Below, one piece after another: positions 51,246-60,117 of a stretch of DNA of 64,000 nucleotides. The stretch's first letter is position 1, and every line of letters starts with the position of its first letter. A program made the position numbers and the translations under genes. Location of the stretch: the NCBI RefSeq assembly GCF_017353175.1, contig NZ_JAFMYW010000002.1, forward strand, positions 1,054,001 to 1,118,000. The letters run 5' to 3'. Source of the DNA: Fibrella forsythiae (lineage in GTDB: Bacteria > Bacteroidota > Bacteroidia > Cytophagales > Spirosomataceae). The notes under the pieces are model-generated. The model was not told where the DNA came from and searched no databases. It saw only the letters and a program-made list of their open reading frames with translations.

Positions 51246-51579
51246 GTAAAAATTTAATCTATTAATCTGGTGGTATAACCAAGCTTCCATGTAGCGCCGC
51301 TACTTATGGGCGCATTAGGTGGTATTGCTCAATTTATTACTTATTGAGCGCCATAAGACTATATTATTTTAAGGATAAGCTGCAATTAATCAATTCGGTG
51401 AGGGTGTAAAGTTATAGTTTAATAGAGCTAGGGAGTGAAATAATATTTTGATATTCGTAGTATAGGCGGAATATAAATTTGGATAAAGCACCTGATGCTA
51501 TTGTCTACTCACCGTACAATAATTAGTTTTGTATATTCAATAGCTAACGTAATTTCACTTACTCTTAAAATCGAAATAC
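51246..51579. other. 334-bp AT-rich leader before susC copy 1
   Basis: It holds the promoter of the first SusC gene. Two boxes match TAnnTTTG: TAAATTTG (51474-51481) and TAGTTTTG (51524-51531). A short frame at 51495-51683 overlaps the SusC start and is spurious. Confidence 0.5.
51501..51531 (+). promoter_or_regulatory. candidate promoter for susC copy 1
   Basis: A TTG at 51501-51503 and TAGTTTTG at 51524-51531 are 20 bp apart, as in Bacteroidota -33/-7 pairs. The box ends 48 bp before the ATG; copy 2 has the same design. Confidence 0.5.
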
Positions 51580-54500
51580 ATGAGGCAATTACTACTTATG
51601 AGCTTACTGCTGGTATGCTCTACCTGGACCATCGGTTTTGCCCAGGACAGGACAGTGACCGGGAAAGTCACCTCTGCAGATGATAATCAGGCCATACCTG
51701 GGGTATCGGTGGTTATTAAAGGCACTACGCGCGGTATATCGTCAGATGCGGAAGGAAACTACTCAATTTCGGTGCCTGGTGCGGGTGCAACCCTGGTTTT
51801 CAGCTTTGTAGGGTCTGTAACGAAGGAGGTAGTTGTTGGCAATCAATCCGTAGTGAATGTGTCACTCGTTAGTGATGCCCGTCAACTTGGCGAAGTAGTG
51901 GTAACCGGTGTCGGTGTGGCCACCACTAAGGCTAAGCTCGGTATTTCGGTTGAATCGGTATCGTCAAAAGATTTGCCTGCTGCTCCAACTGCCTCGATCG
52001 ATCAGGCATTGGTTGGTAAAATTGCCGGTGCTCAGATTGTGAGCGCAAACGGCACACCCGGTGCACGGGCCAATATCCTGTTGCGTGGGATTAATACGGT
52101 AAACCGGGGAACGGCTCCCATTGTGCTGATGGACGGTGTGCAGGTTGGGGTAACCGATCTCAACTCACTGGATCTGAGCAGCATTGACCGGGTGGAAGTT
52201 ATTCAGGGTGCGGCTGCCTCAACGCTCTACGGAGCGCAGGGTGCCAACGGGGTAATTCAGTTGTTCAGCAAGCGCGGCGTCGACGGCCCAATCCGGGTCA
52301 ACTTCTCGAATAGCTATGCCGAAAACACGTACCTGAACATTGGTAACGTGCGCAAGGCCGACAAGCACGCCTTTGTAACGGATGCCAGCAACAATGTTAT
52401 CGGTGTATCGGGTAAGCCTATTACGCTTGACCCCAACTCCCTGCGGTGGAGCGAAAACGTTCAGTACAATGCACTGGATGTAAACAGCAACGCCAACAAA
52501 GCCTACGACCAAAACCTGAAGTACTACGATCACTTCAACACCTTCATGGTTCCGTCGAAAACGATAAACAACTCGGTAAACCTGTCGGGTGGTAACAGCC
52601 GGTCCGATTTCAGCATCACGCTCTCCAACAACTACCAGTCGAGCCCAATTCGGAATAACGGTGATTTCAACCGGACCAATCTGGTGACCAACATTGGGAT
52701 GACGCTGGCCAAAAACCTCACGCTACGCAGCGTAACGCAATTGATATACACCCGTAATTCGCTGAAAGTGGATGACCGGAATTTGCTTTATTCGGTCAAC
52801 AACACACGGCCCTTTGCCGATTACAATGCTGTTGATGTAGACGGAAACTACGGTGGCTATTATGGGGACGCATCGGGTGTGAACGCGTTCAACCCCAATT
52901 ACCGTCAGCAATATCTAACCCATAACGATAACAAGATCGATGTCATCCAGAGTCTGAACCTGACGTATAGCCCCATTAAGTTTCTGGACCTGAACGCCCG
53001 TTACGGCCTGAATTACCAAACAGAGACAGATCGGTATACATACCTCAACCAGACCCAGAATCGGAACAACATAGCCGATAGAACACGGTACACCTCTTTT
53101 TATAACTCTGACGGGAGCGGCGAAATCACCGAATTTAATTATAAGACGGTGTTTCAGAACGCCTTCACCAGCGCAACCATCAAGACTGATTTCCAAAAGG
53201 ATTTCAATATCAACCTGCCCATCCGCACCAACACCCTGGTTGGGTTTGATTACCGGAAAAACGTATACAGCGAGAATGGTGTAGCCAATCTGGGCTTGCC
53301 CTTGTACAGCCCGGTAACGGCGGCTCAGGCAACCTCTACCCGCACTCGGTTCGACAACGTGACTCCGTTCATTACGTTTGGGTATCTGGTTAGTCAGAAC
53401 ATTGAATTTGGTGATTTTGGCGGGATAACGGGTACGTATCGCAGCGACTACTCATCGGCCTTTGGTCGTGGGTCAACGCCATTTGGCTTCCCGGCGGGTA
53501 ACGCTTACATCCGGCCATCATCGTTCAATTTCTGGCAGAATAGCTCGCTGGGACAGATTGTGCCGGAGTTCAAGATTCGGGCGGCCTATGGCGAAGCGGG
53601 TATTCAGCCCCGTCCGTTTGACCGGTACGTAACGTTAAGCACCAGATCGCTCGGTACCAACAACGTATTCTACTACAGCCCAACCCAAAGCAACCCCGAC
53701 CTGAGCGTAGAAGTATCGAAAGAGCTGGAAATCGGGACCGATTTCAGCGTGAAAGGTGGAAATGGCGAATGGCTCCGCAAGCTGAACTTCTCATTCTCGT
53801 ACTGGAAACGGAGCACCGACAACTCGATTTATAACGTCGATGCCGCGCCATCTACGGGTATCGGCCAACTGAAAGACAACGCGTTTGGGCTATCATCGAA
53901 TGGGCTTCAGTTCTCATTGAATACAACTCTGTATCGCGGTAAGAACATTACCTGGGATTTCACAACCAATTTTGGCAAACAGACCTCACAGATTACGTCT
54001 GTAAAAGGGAACGCTCAAATTACCGTAACCTCAAGCGCGGGTAGCACCAACTACGTGCTGAAGGCAGGCGAGAAAATTGGTCAGTTGTTTGGATTCGTGG
54101 CCATTCGTGACCTAAACCAGATTCTGCCTGATGGCACACCAGCTATCTCTGAAGCCAACAAAGCCCTGTATGAAGTGGCGAGTAATGGGTACGTTGTTAA
54201 CAAAACAACTAAACAGCCCTTATTCAGCTCTAAGCAGTATAGCCTGGGTGACCCGAACCCGGCCTTTACTTCGACGTTCATCAACAGCATATCGTTCCGC
54301 GACATTGTAACACTTGGGTTCCAGTTTGACTGGACGCAGGGAAGTCATGTTTACAACCAAACCAAAAGCTGGTTATATCGTGATGGCATTAGCTCAGATT
54401 ACACGCAGCCTATCACCATCAATGGTAACACTGGTGCCTGGACAGCCTTCTACCGGGGTGTATATCAGGCTGGGGCCAACAACGGCACCAAAGATTACTT

Positions 54501-54768
54501 CTATGAAGATGCTTCGTTTGTACGTCTGCGGAACGTCTCGCTCCGGTTCAACCTGGCAAAAGCCATCCCCAAACTGCCTGTTCGCAACCTGCAACTTGAG
54601 CTTAGCGGCCGTAACCTGCTGACCTTCACGAAGTATACGGGTATGGACCCTGAAGTAAGTTCAGGTCAGACAACGGGTAACGAAAACTCAGCCTTTGACC
54701 GGGGAACGGATCATAATACCATGCCTAACCTGCGCTCATATCAGATTGGTCTAAACTTCGGTTTCTAA
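51580..54768 (+). CDS. SusC/RagA-family TonB-dependent outer-membrane receptor, copy 1
   Basis: The product has 1062 residues. A signal peptide ends near IGFAQD. A carboxypeptidase-regulatory-like domain follows at about 22-105 (TVTGKVTSADDNQAIPGVSVVIKGTTRGISSDAEGNYSISV). The plug domain lies at about 115-225, with DGVQVGVTDLNSLDLSSIDRVEVIQGAAASTLYGAQGANGVIQLFSKRG. The rest is a 22-strand beta-barrel ending in LGLQF-like strands and NLRSYQIGLNFGF. It works with the next SusD to import glycans or peptides. The substrate is not known, since no enzyme genes are nearby. Its N-terminus is nearly identical to copy 2 at DNA level. Confidence 0.95.
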   Translation: MRQLLLMSLLLVCSTWTIGFAQDRTVTGKVTSADDNQAIPGVSVVIKGTTRGISSDAEGNYSISVPGAGATLVFSFVGSVTKEVVVGNQSVVNVSLVSDARQLGEVVVTGVGVATTKAKLGISVESVSSKDLPAAPTASIDQALVGKIAGAQIVSANGTPGARANILLRGINTVNRGTAPIVLMDGVQVGVTDLNSLDLSSIDRVEVIQGAAASTLYGAQGANGVIQLFSKRGVDGPIRVNFSNSYAENTYLNIGNVRKADKHAFVTDASNNVIGVSGKPITLDPNSLRWSENVQYNALDVNSNANKAYDQNLKYYDHFNTFMVPSKTINNSVNLSGGNSRSDFSITLSNNYQSSPIRNNGDFNRTNLVTNIGMTLAKNLTLRSVTQLIYTRNSLKVDDRNLLYSVNNTRPFADYNAVDVDGNYGGYYGDASGVNAFNPNYRQQYLTHNDNKIDVIQSLNLTYSPIKFLDLNARYGLNYQTETDRYTYLNQTQNRNNIADRTRYTSFYNSDGSGEITEFNYKTVFQNAFTSATIKTDFQKDFNINLPIRTNTLVGFDYRKNVYSENGVANLGLPLYSPVTAAQATSTRTRFDNVTPFITFGYLVSQNIEFGDFGGITGTYRSDYSSAFGRGSTPFGFPAGNAYIRPSSFNFWQNSSLGQIVPEFKIRAAYGEAGIQPRPFDRYVTLSTRSLGTNNVFYYSPTQSNPDLSVEVSKELEIGTDFSVKGGNGEWLRKLNFSFSYWKRSTDNSIYNVDAAPSTGIGQLKDNAFGLSSNGLQFSLNTTLYRGKNITWDFTTNFGKQTSQITSVKGNAQITVTSSAGSTNYVLKAGEKIGQLFGFVAIRDLNQILPDGTPAISEANKALYEVASNGYVVNKTTKQPLFSSKQYSLGDPNPAFTSTFINSISFRDIVTLGFQFDWTQGSHVYNQTKSWLYRDGISSDYTQPITINGNTGAWTAFYRGVYQAGANNGTKDYFYEDASFVRLRNVSLRFNLAKAIPKLPVRNLQLELSGRNLLTFTKYTGMDPEVSSGQTTGNENSAFDRGTDHNTMPNLRSYQIGLNFGF

Positions 54769-54795
54769 TCACTCAATCATCACTGAATCAAATTC

Positions 54796-56442
54796 ATGAA
54801 GACATACATCAAAAATACCCTGCTGACCCTGACCGTCACCGGCTTACTGATGGCCTGTAGCACGGATGAGTTGGACGTAAAAAACCCAAACCAGCCTACG
54901 CCCTCCAGCGCGGCAACGGAAGTAGGCGTAATCTCGCTTGCCCAGGGAACGGTCTATATCAATGGTATGGGTAACTCAAGTGCCGGTATAAAATACTATG
55001 ATGGTGTACCGGGCGGTTTCTGGACGGGCGCTGTTGGCTTCCACGCCCTGATGGGTGATGAAGTAGGCGAAGAAGCTGCCAACCAGTTTGGTAATCAGAT
55101 CGGTATGCCCGATCTGGTGACGCTCGATGATGGCACGAAAGTGACTAACCCAAGCTCGGTAAATACGCAAATTGCCCTGATCCGCACGGTAAACGTAAAC
55201 GCTCAGGGTGGTGCCAATCCGTTGTTCAACGAGTGGGCCTACATGTATAACCTGAACAACGGGATGAACTCCGTCCTGGAAATTGCGGCTAGCACCAAAT
55301 TTGCGGGCGATGCGGCGGCTCAGACGGCCAAGCTGAATACCCTGAAAGCATGGGCTTACTGGTGGAAAGGCTATGCCTACTCACGCATAGGCTCCATCTA
55401 CTATGCAGGGCTGATCAACGATAAGCCCGGGGTAACCACCGGTAACTACGTTACTAAAGAAAAGATCATCGAAGAAGCCGCTAAAAACTTTGACCTCGCC
55501 AGTACTGCACTTACGGCGTTGGGTGCGGGTGGTACTGATTATACGGCGGTGATGAGGGGGTTGATTCCTTCGTTCAACCAGGTAGGTAAAGGCGTTGTGC
55601 CCACACCAGACGAGTGGAAGCGGAATATAAACACCATGAAAGCCCGCAACATTGTAGTTAACACACCCGCCAAATCGATGACCGCCGCGCAGTGGGGCCA
55701 GGTGCTGACGCTCACTAACGACGGGGTGAGAGCAGCGGATAAGGTATTTACAGGCCGGTCAAATTCAAATTCTGATTTTATGAGCAGACTGGACGGCAAT
55801 ATTGCGGCTAAGTCGACCGGCCCAACTGGCGGTACGTTTAAAATCAGTGAGCGCCTGATTCAGGATTTCCCGGCGGGCGATAAGCGGCTAGACAACAACT
55901 TCACCAAACAACCGGCAGCTATCCTGTTCAACCAGGACCGGGGCAACTCATTCAATACCCGCTGGTTGATCGACGACGGTGGTAAGGGTATGGCTGGCGT
56001 TGTTGTGCTGAATAACCGGGTTGAAGGTGCCTATGAGTTGTATCTGGCGAGCACGTTTGAAGAAAACGAGCTAATGAAGGCCGAAGCCAAAATCTATACC
56101 AGTGACATTGCTGGTGGTTTAACGGCCATCGATGTCGTTCGTACATCGCAGGGGGCAGGTCTGGCTCCGTTATCGGGCCTCACTCAGGCTCAGGCGCTGG
56201 AGGAATTACGTAAAGAGCGTCGCGTTGCTTTGGCGTTCCGGGGGCTGGCCTTCTACGATGCTCGCCGTTGGGGTGTCATTACCGATGGACGCAAAGGAGC
56301 CGTGGTGGTTGATAAAGCCGGTAAGGTAAGTACCAACGCTACGATCAACTATAACTTCCTGGATTATTGGGACGTACCTGATAATGAACTGGCGTACAAC
56401 CCGGCAGCAGCGGGTAGCGCGGCAACAAAAAATCCGAAATAA
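54796..56442 (+). CDS. SusD/RagB-family lipoprotein, copy 1
   Basis: The product has 548 residues. The lipobox LLMAC (about residues 17-21) gives a surface lipoprotein. Helical TPR-like substrate-binding sequence follows. The family C-terminal motif is visible at LMKAEAKIYTSDIAGGLTAIDVVRTSQG and ALEELRKERRVALAFRGLAFYDARRWGV. It starts 27 bp after the SusC copy 1 stop, so the two are one operon. SusD proteins act as lids over the SusC channel. The 3' end is followed by a terminator at 56488. Confidence 0.94.
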   Translation: MKTYIKNTLLTLTVTGLLMACSTDELDVKNPNQPTPSSAATEVGVISLAQGTVYINGMGNSSAGIKYYDGVPGGFWTGAVGFHALMGDEVGEEAANQFGNQIGMPDLVTLDDGTKVTNPSSVNTQIALIRTVNVNAQGGANPLFNEWAYMYNLNNGMNSVLEIAASTKFAGDAAAQTAKLNTLKAWAYWWKGYAYSRIGSIYYAGLINDKPGVTTGNYVTKEKIIEEAAKNFDLASTALTALGAGGTDYTAVMRGLIPSFNQVGKGVVPTPDEWKRNINTMKARNIVVNTPAKSMTAAQWGQVLTLTNDGVRAADKVFTGRSNSNSDFMSRLDGNIAAKSTGPTGGTFKISERLIQDFPAGDKRLDNNFTKQPAAILFNQDRGNSFNTRWLIDDGGKGMAGVVVLNNRVEGAYELYLASTFEENELMKAEAKIYTSDIAGGLTAIDVVRTSQGAGLAPLSGLTQAQALEELRKERRVALAFRGLAFYDARRWGVITDGRKGAVVVDKAGKVSTNATINYNFLDYWDVPDNELAYNPAAAGSAATKNPK

Positions 56443-56487
56443 GCTGTTGGCAGCCTATTAGCCAACGCTGGTGTGTACCCAGTGTGT

Positions 56488-56520
56488 AAAAGCCTGACCG
56501 ATTCGATTGGTCAGGCTTTT
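56488..56520 (+). terminator. intrinsic terminator after SusCD pair 1
   Basis: AAAAGCCTGACC and GGTCAGGCTTTT pair perfectly around a 9-base loop; the loop can add five more weak pairs. It ends with TTTT and lies about 45 bp after the stop. Confidence 0.85.
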
Positions 56521-56775
56521 ATGTTTTACGATATGGCCAAATTGAATTATACCAAGGTCAGCTATACTCGACACCCAGAAACCAAAACGAGGCAGGCTCG
56601 CTGAAGTATTAAAATACAATTAAGTTAGTATTAAAGAATTATGAGTACTAATTGAGAATGGTATCAATTATAGTATTTAAACTATTATTAGTATAAATCA
56701 TAAAATACAGCAATAATATTCTGTAAAATATTAGTTAGAAAAAATTATAATTGGCGTAAAGAGAAATATGCCATA

Positions 56776-56806
56776 TTGATAAGTTAATCATCTGTGGCTA
56801 GATTTG
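56776..56806 (+). promoter_or_regulatory. candidate promoter for susC copy 2
   Basis: TTG (56776-56778) and TAGATTTG (56799-56806) are 20 bp apart. The box ends 47 bp before the ATG, almost the same as copy 1. Confidence 0.5.
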
Positions 56807-56853
56807 TTTAGTGTACGTGTGAGTATTTTAACTTAATCTAACGATCAATTTAC

Positions 56854-59800
56854 ATGAGGCAATTCTTACTTATGAGCTTATTGCTGGTATGCTCTACCTG
56901 GACTATCAGTCTGGCTCAGGACAGAACCTTGACTGGAAAGGTTACTTCGGCAGATGACAATGCAGCCATACCCGGTGTATCGGTTGTGATAAAAGGAACA
57001 ACGCGGGGAACAGCAACAGATGCTAACGGTACTTATTCAATCTCAGTGCCAAGTAAAGGAGCTACGCTTATCTACAGTTTTGTTGGCACCGAAACCAAAG
57101 AGGTAGTTGTTGGGAATCAGACAATGGTGAACGTGGCGTTGGGTAGTGATACGCGCCAGCTGACCGAAGTAGTGGTAACAGGTAGCGGGGTAGCGACAAG
57201 CAAAGCCAAACTGGGGATTGCCGTTGAGAGTGTGTCTTCGAAAGATTTGCCACAAACACCAACCGCGTCAATCGACCAGGCGCTGATCGGTAAGATTCCA
57301 GGCGCCCAGATTTCGTCGGTCAGTGGTAACCCTGGTGATCCGGTCAATATTCTGCTTCGTGGGATCAACAGTGTACAGGGCGGCACCAAACCATTGATCA
57401 TGGTAGATGGCGTGCAGATCGCTTCAACCGATATCAACTCGCTCGATCTGAGCAACGTAGACCGGGTTGAAGTGGTGCAGGGAGCTGCGTCTGCCTCAAT
57501 TTATGGTGCCCAAGGTGCCAATGGTGTAATTCAGGTATTTACTAAAAAAGGAAAGAAAGGCCGTACGGCTATCAATTTCTCGACCAGCTACTCGGCCAAT
57601 GAATTCCTGAATACAGGAAACGTTCACAAAGCCGAGTTGCACCCCTACCTGACCGATGCTAACAATAACATTGTTGATGCGAAGGGGAATATTCTTGATT
57701 ACACCGATGTTGGTGCCATCACGGGCATTTCATACAAGTATGGTGGTGCCACGCGCTACGCCATTCAGGATATTCGGAACGACGCCAATACGCCATACAG
57801 CGGTAATCTGAAGTATTATGATCACTTCAAGCAGGTGTTTCAGACGGGTACTACTACCAACAATAACATCAGCATTTCGGGCGCATCGGATAAGAGCGAT
57901 TTCAATATTGCCGTGGCCAACAACCACACCACATCGCCTATTCTTACAAGCGTTAATGGTTTCATTGACCGGAGTAATTTCTCGGCCAACCTGGGTACTG
58001 AACTGTTCAAAGGCTTCACGCTGCGATCGAATACCCAATTGATCTATACCAAGAATACGCTGAAACCAGGCTTGGGGGCGGCCTTCGGAACAGGAAACGG
58101 TGATGTGGGCTCTGTATATGGTTTTCTGAATACATCACCCTTCTTTGACCTGACCCGCAAACTGGCCAACGGCACGTACCCAGTGTACCCCACTGCTGAC
58201 TTCCTGAGCATCAATGCGGGTAACCCTTACTACCAGGCTGCCTACACTGACGCTGTAAACAACAAAATTGATGTGGTGCAGAATTTTGAGGCTGATTACA
58301 AGATCAACAAATTTCTGGATCTGAACGCGAAGTATGGAATCAACTACCGTACTGAAACGTCGAGAAAGACGTATTACAATCAGTCTGAAAACGCTAGTTC
58401 AAATTATTACAATTCGTATGCAAGTGCCTACGCGCCGGATAACCTGGGCGAAATTGACAACTACCAGTATACCAACACGTTTCAGAACTTCCTGGGTACT
58501 GCCTTTATCCGTACTGATTTCGAGAATGATTTCAACAGTAAGCTGCCCATCCAGACCAGCACCCAGATCTCGTTCGACTATCGGAAAAACAAATCGACAG
58601 AGTATGATACCTACGGCCTTGGCTTAGGTACCGCGCCGCCCTATAACGTTGGTGCCACCTCGACCCAGTCAGTTGCGTATGATAACGTGACCCCATTCAT
58701 CACGTACGGTTATCTGGTTAACCAGAAAATTGAATATGGCGACTATGGCGGAATCACGGCTGGTTTCAGAACCGACTATTCGTCGGCCTTTGGCGCTGGT
58801 TCAACGCCCTTTACTTTCCCCCATTTCGACGCGCACATTGCACCGCTATCGTTCGTGAAAAACAGTGGTCTGGCCAATACGCTGACCTACTTTAAGTTAC
58901 GGGCAGCCTATGGTGAAGCGGGCATTCAGCCGGGGGCGTTTGATCGCTACCCTGTGTTGAGCCAGCGAAATCTGGGTTCCGGTCTGGTGTATACCATTCC
59001 AACAACGACAAACAACCCGAACCTGCAGGTAGAAGTGTCGAAAGAACTGGAAATCGGTACCGACTTCACCATTGGTGGTAACTCGAACCGTATCTGGCTT
59101 AACTCGATCTCGGGGGCATTTACTTACTGGAAGCGGTCGAGCGCCAACGTAATTTATACGGTAAGCGTACCGCCCTCGATTGGGTCGACAGGGCAGCTGA
59201 CAAACGCGATTGATATGTCGTCGAACGGGGTTCAGTTCTCGTTGAATATTCCCATCTATAAAACCCCAAATCTGCGCTGGGATTTCACGACGAACTTTGG
59301 GCACCAGATCTCTAAAATCGATGCCATCTCTGGTGGGGCCGACATTATCCTGACGTCGAGTGCCGGCAGTACCGCCCTGGTGTTAACACCCGGTCAGCCA
59401 ATTGGTCAGGTATATGGATACAAAGCGTTGACTAGTCTCGACTATGTAAACCAGTCGGGTGTGCCCTACATCAGTGAAGCAGATAAAGCCAACTATACTA
59501 TTGTAGATGGTCGGGTTGTGAGCAAGCTGACGTACCAGCCTCAGTTTACGAATGAGACGTACCCACTGATGAACCCAAACCCGATCTTCAACGCGTCGTT
59601 TATCAACGGGGTAACGTTCAAAAATTACCTGACCCTGAACTTCCAGTTCGACTGGGTATATGGCAGCCATCTATACAACCAGACAAAAGAATGGATGTAT
59701 CGGGATGGTATCAGCGGTGATTTCTCGAAGCAGGTCACGATCGACGGCAAAACGGGAGCCTTTCCTGCCTACTGGTCGGGCGCTTATTACAACCTGTGGG

Positions 59801-60099
59801 GTAGCACACGCGGCGCTGGTAACAACGCCACGAAAGACTTCTTCGTAGAAGATGCGTCGTTTGTACGGCTACGGAACGTGTCGCTGGCTTTCGATGTGGC
59901 CAGGTTTGTTAAGCTTCCTTACCTCAATAAGTGCCAGCTGGTCTTTACCGGACGCAATATTTTGACCTTCACGAAATACACGGGCTATGATCCTGAAATC
60001 AGTTCTGGCTCGTCAAACTCATCGTTCGACAGAGGGGTAGACCACAGTACACTACCCAACATCAAGTCGTATCAGGTCGGTCTTAATATTGGGTTCTAA
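56854..60099 (+). CDS. SusC/RagA-family TonB-dependent outer-membrane receptor, copy 2
   Basis: The product has 1081 residues, with the same order as copy 1. It has a signal peptide ending near ISLAQD and a regulatory-like domain (TLTGKVTSADDNAAIPGVSVVIKGTTRGTATDANG). The plug has DGVQIASTDINSLDLSNVDRVEVVQGAASASIYGAQGANGVIQVFTKKG, and the barrel ends NIKSYQVGLNIGF. It is a tandem paralogue, with the first 50 bp of the gene nearly identical to copy 1. Differences are concentrated in the barrel, so the transported substrate may differ. Confidence 0.95.
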   Translation: MRQFLLMSLLLVCSTWTISLAQDRTLTGKVTSADDNAAIPGVSVVIKGTTRGTATDANGTYSISVPSKGATLIYSFVGTETKEVVVGNQTMVNVALGSDTRQLTEVVVTGSGVATSKAKLGIAVESVSSKDLPQTPTASIDQALIGKIPGAQISSVSGNPGDPVNILLRGINSVQGGTKPLIMVDGVQIASTDINSLDLSNVDRVEVVQGAASASIYGAQGANGVIQVFTKKGKKGRTAINFSTSYSANEFLNTGNVHKAELHPYLTDANNNIVDAKGNILDYTDVGAITGISYKYGGATRYAIQDIRNDANTPYSGNLKYYDHFKQVFQTGTTTNNNISISGASDKSDFNIAVANNHTTSPILTSVNGFIDRSNFSANLGTELFKGFTLRSNTQLIYTKNTLKPGLGAAFGTGNGDVGSVYGFLNTSPFFDLTRKLANGTYPVYPTADFLSINAGNPYYQAAYTDAVNNKIDVVQNFEADYKINKFLDLNAKYGINYRTETSRKTYYNQSENASSNYYNSYASAYAPDNLGEIDNYQYTNTFQNFLGTAFIRTDFENDFNSKLPIQTSTQISFDYRKNKSTEYDTYGLGLGTAPPYNVGATSTQSVAYDNVTPFITYGYLVNQKIEYGDYGGITAGFRTDYSSAFGAGSTPFTFPHFDAHIAPLSFVKNSGLANTLTYFKLRAAYGEAGIQPGAFDRYPVLSQRNLGSGLVYTIPTTTNNPNLQVEVSKELEIGTDFTIGGNSNRIWLNSISGAFTYWKRSSANVIYTVSVPPSIGSTGQLTNAIDMSSNGVQFSLNIPIYKTPNLRWDFTTNFGHQISKIDAISGGADIILTSSAGSTALVLTPGQPIGQVYGYKALTSLDYVNQSGVPYISEADKANYTIVDGRVVSKLTYQPQFTNETYPLMNPNPIFNASFINGVTFKNYLTLNFQFDWVYGSHLYNQTKEWMYRDGISGDFSKQVTIDGKTGAFPAYWSGAYYNLWGSTRGAGNNATKDFFVEDASFVRLRNVSLAFDVARFVKLPYLNKCQLVFTGRNILTFTKYTGYDPEISSGSSNSSFDRGVDHSTLPNIKSYQVGLNIGF

Positions 60100-60117
60100 C
60101 TATTAACTTCCCAGACT

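Larger units (their letters stand above)
56443..56853. other. 411-bp very AT-rich intergenic region
   Basis: It holds the terminator of pair 1 (56488-56520), a stretch of repeated TAGTATTA-like sequence (about 56640-56760) and the promoter of pair 2. No gene is visible. Confidence 0.5.

Noticed and set aside
56640-56760. Possible replication origin in AT-rich DNA
   Set aside because: I see no DnaA-box cluster and no dnaA, dnaN or parAB nearby. It is more likely a promoter region.
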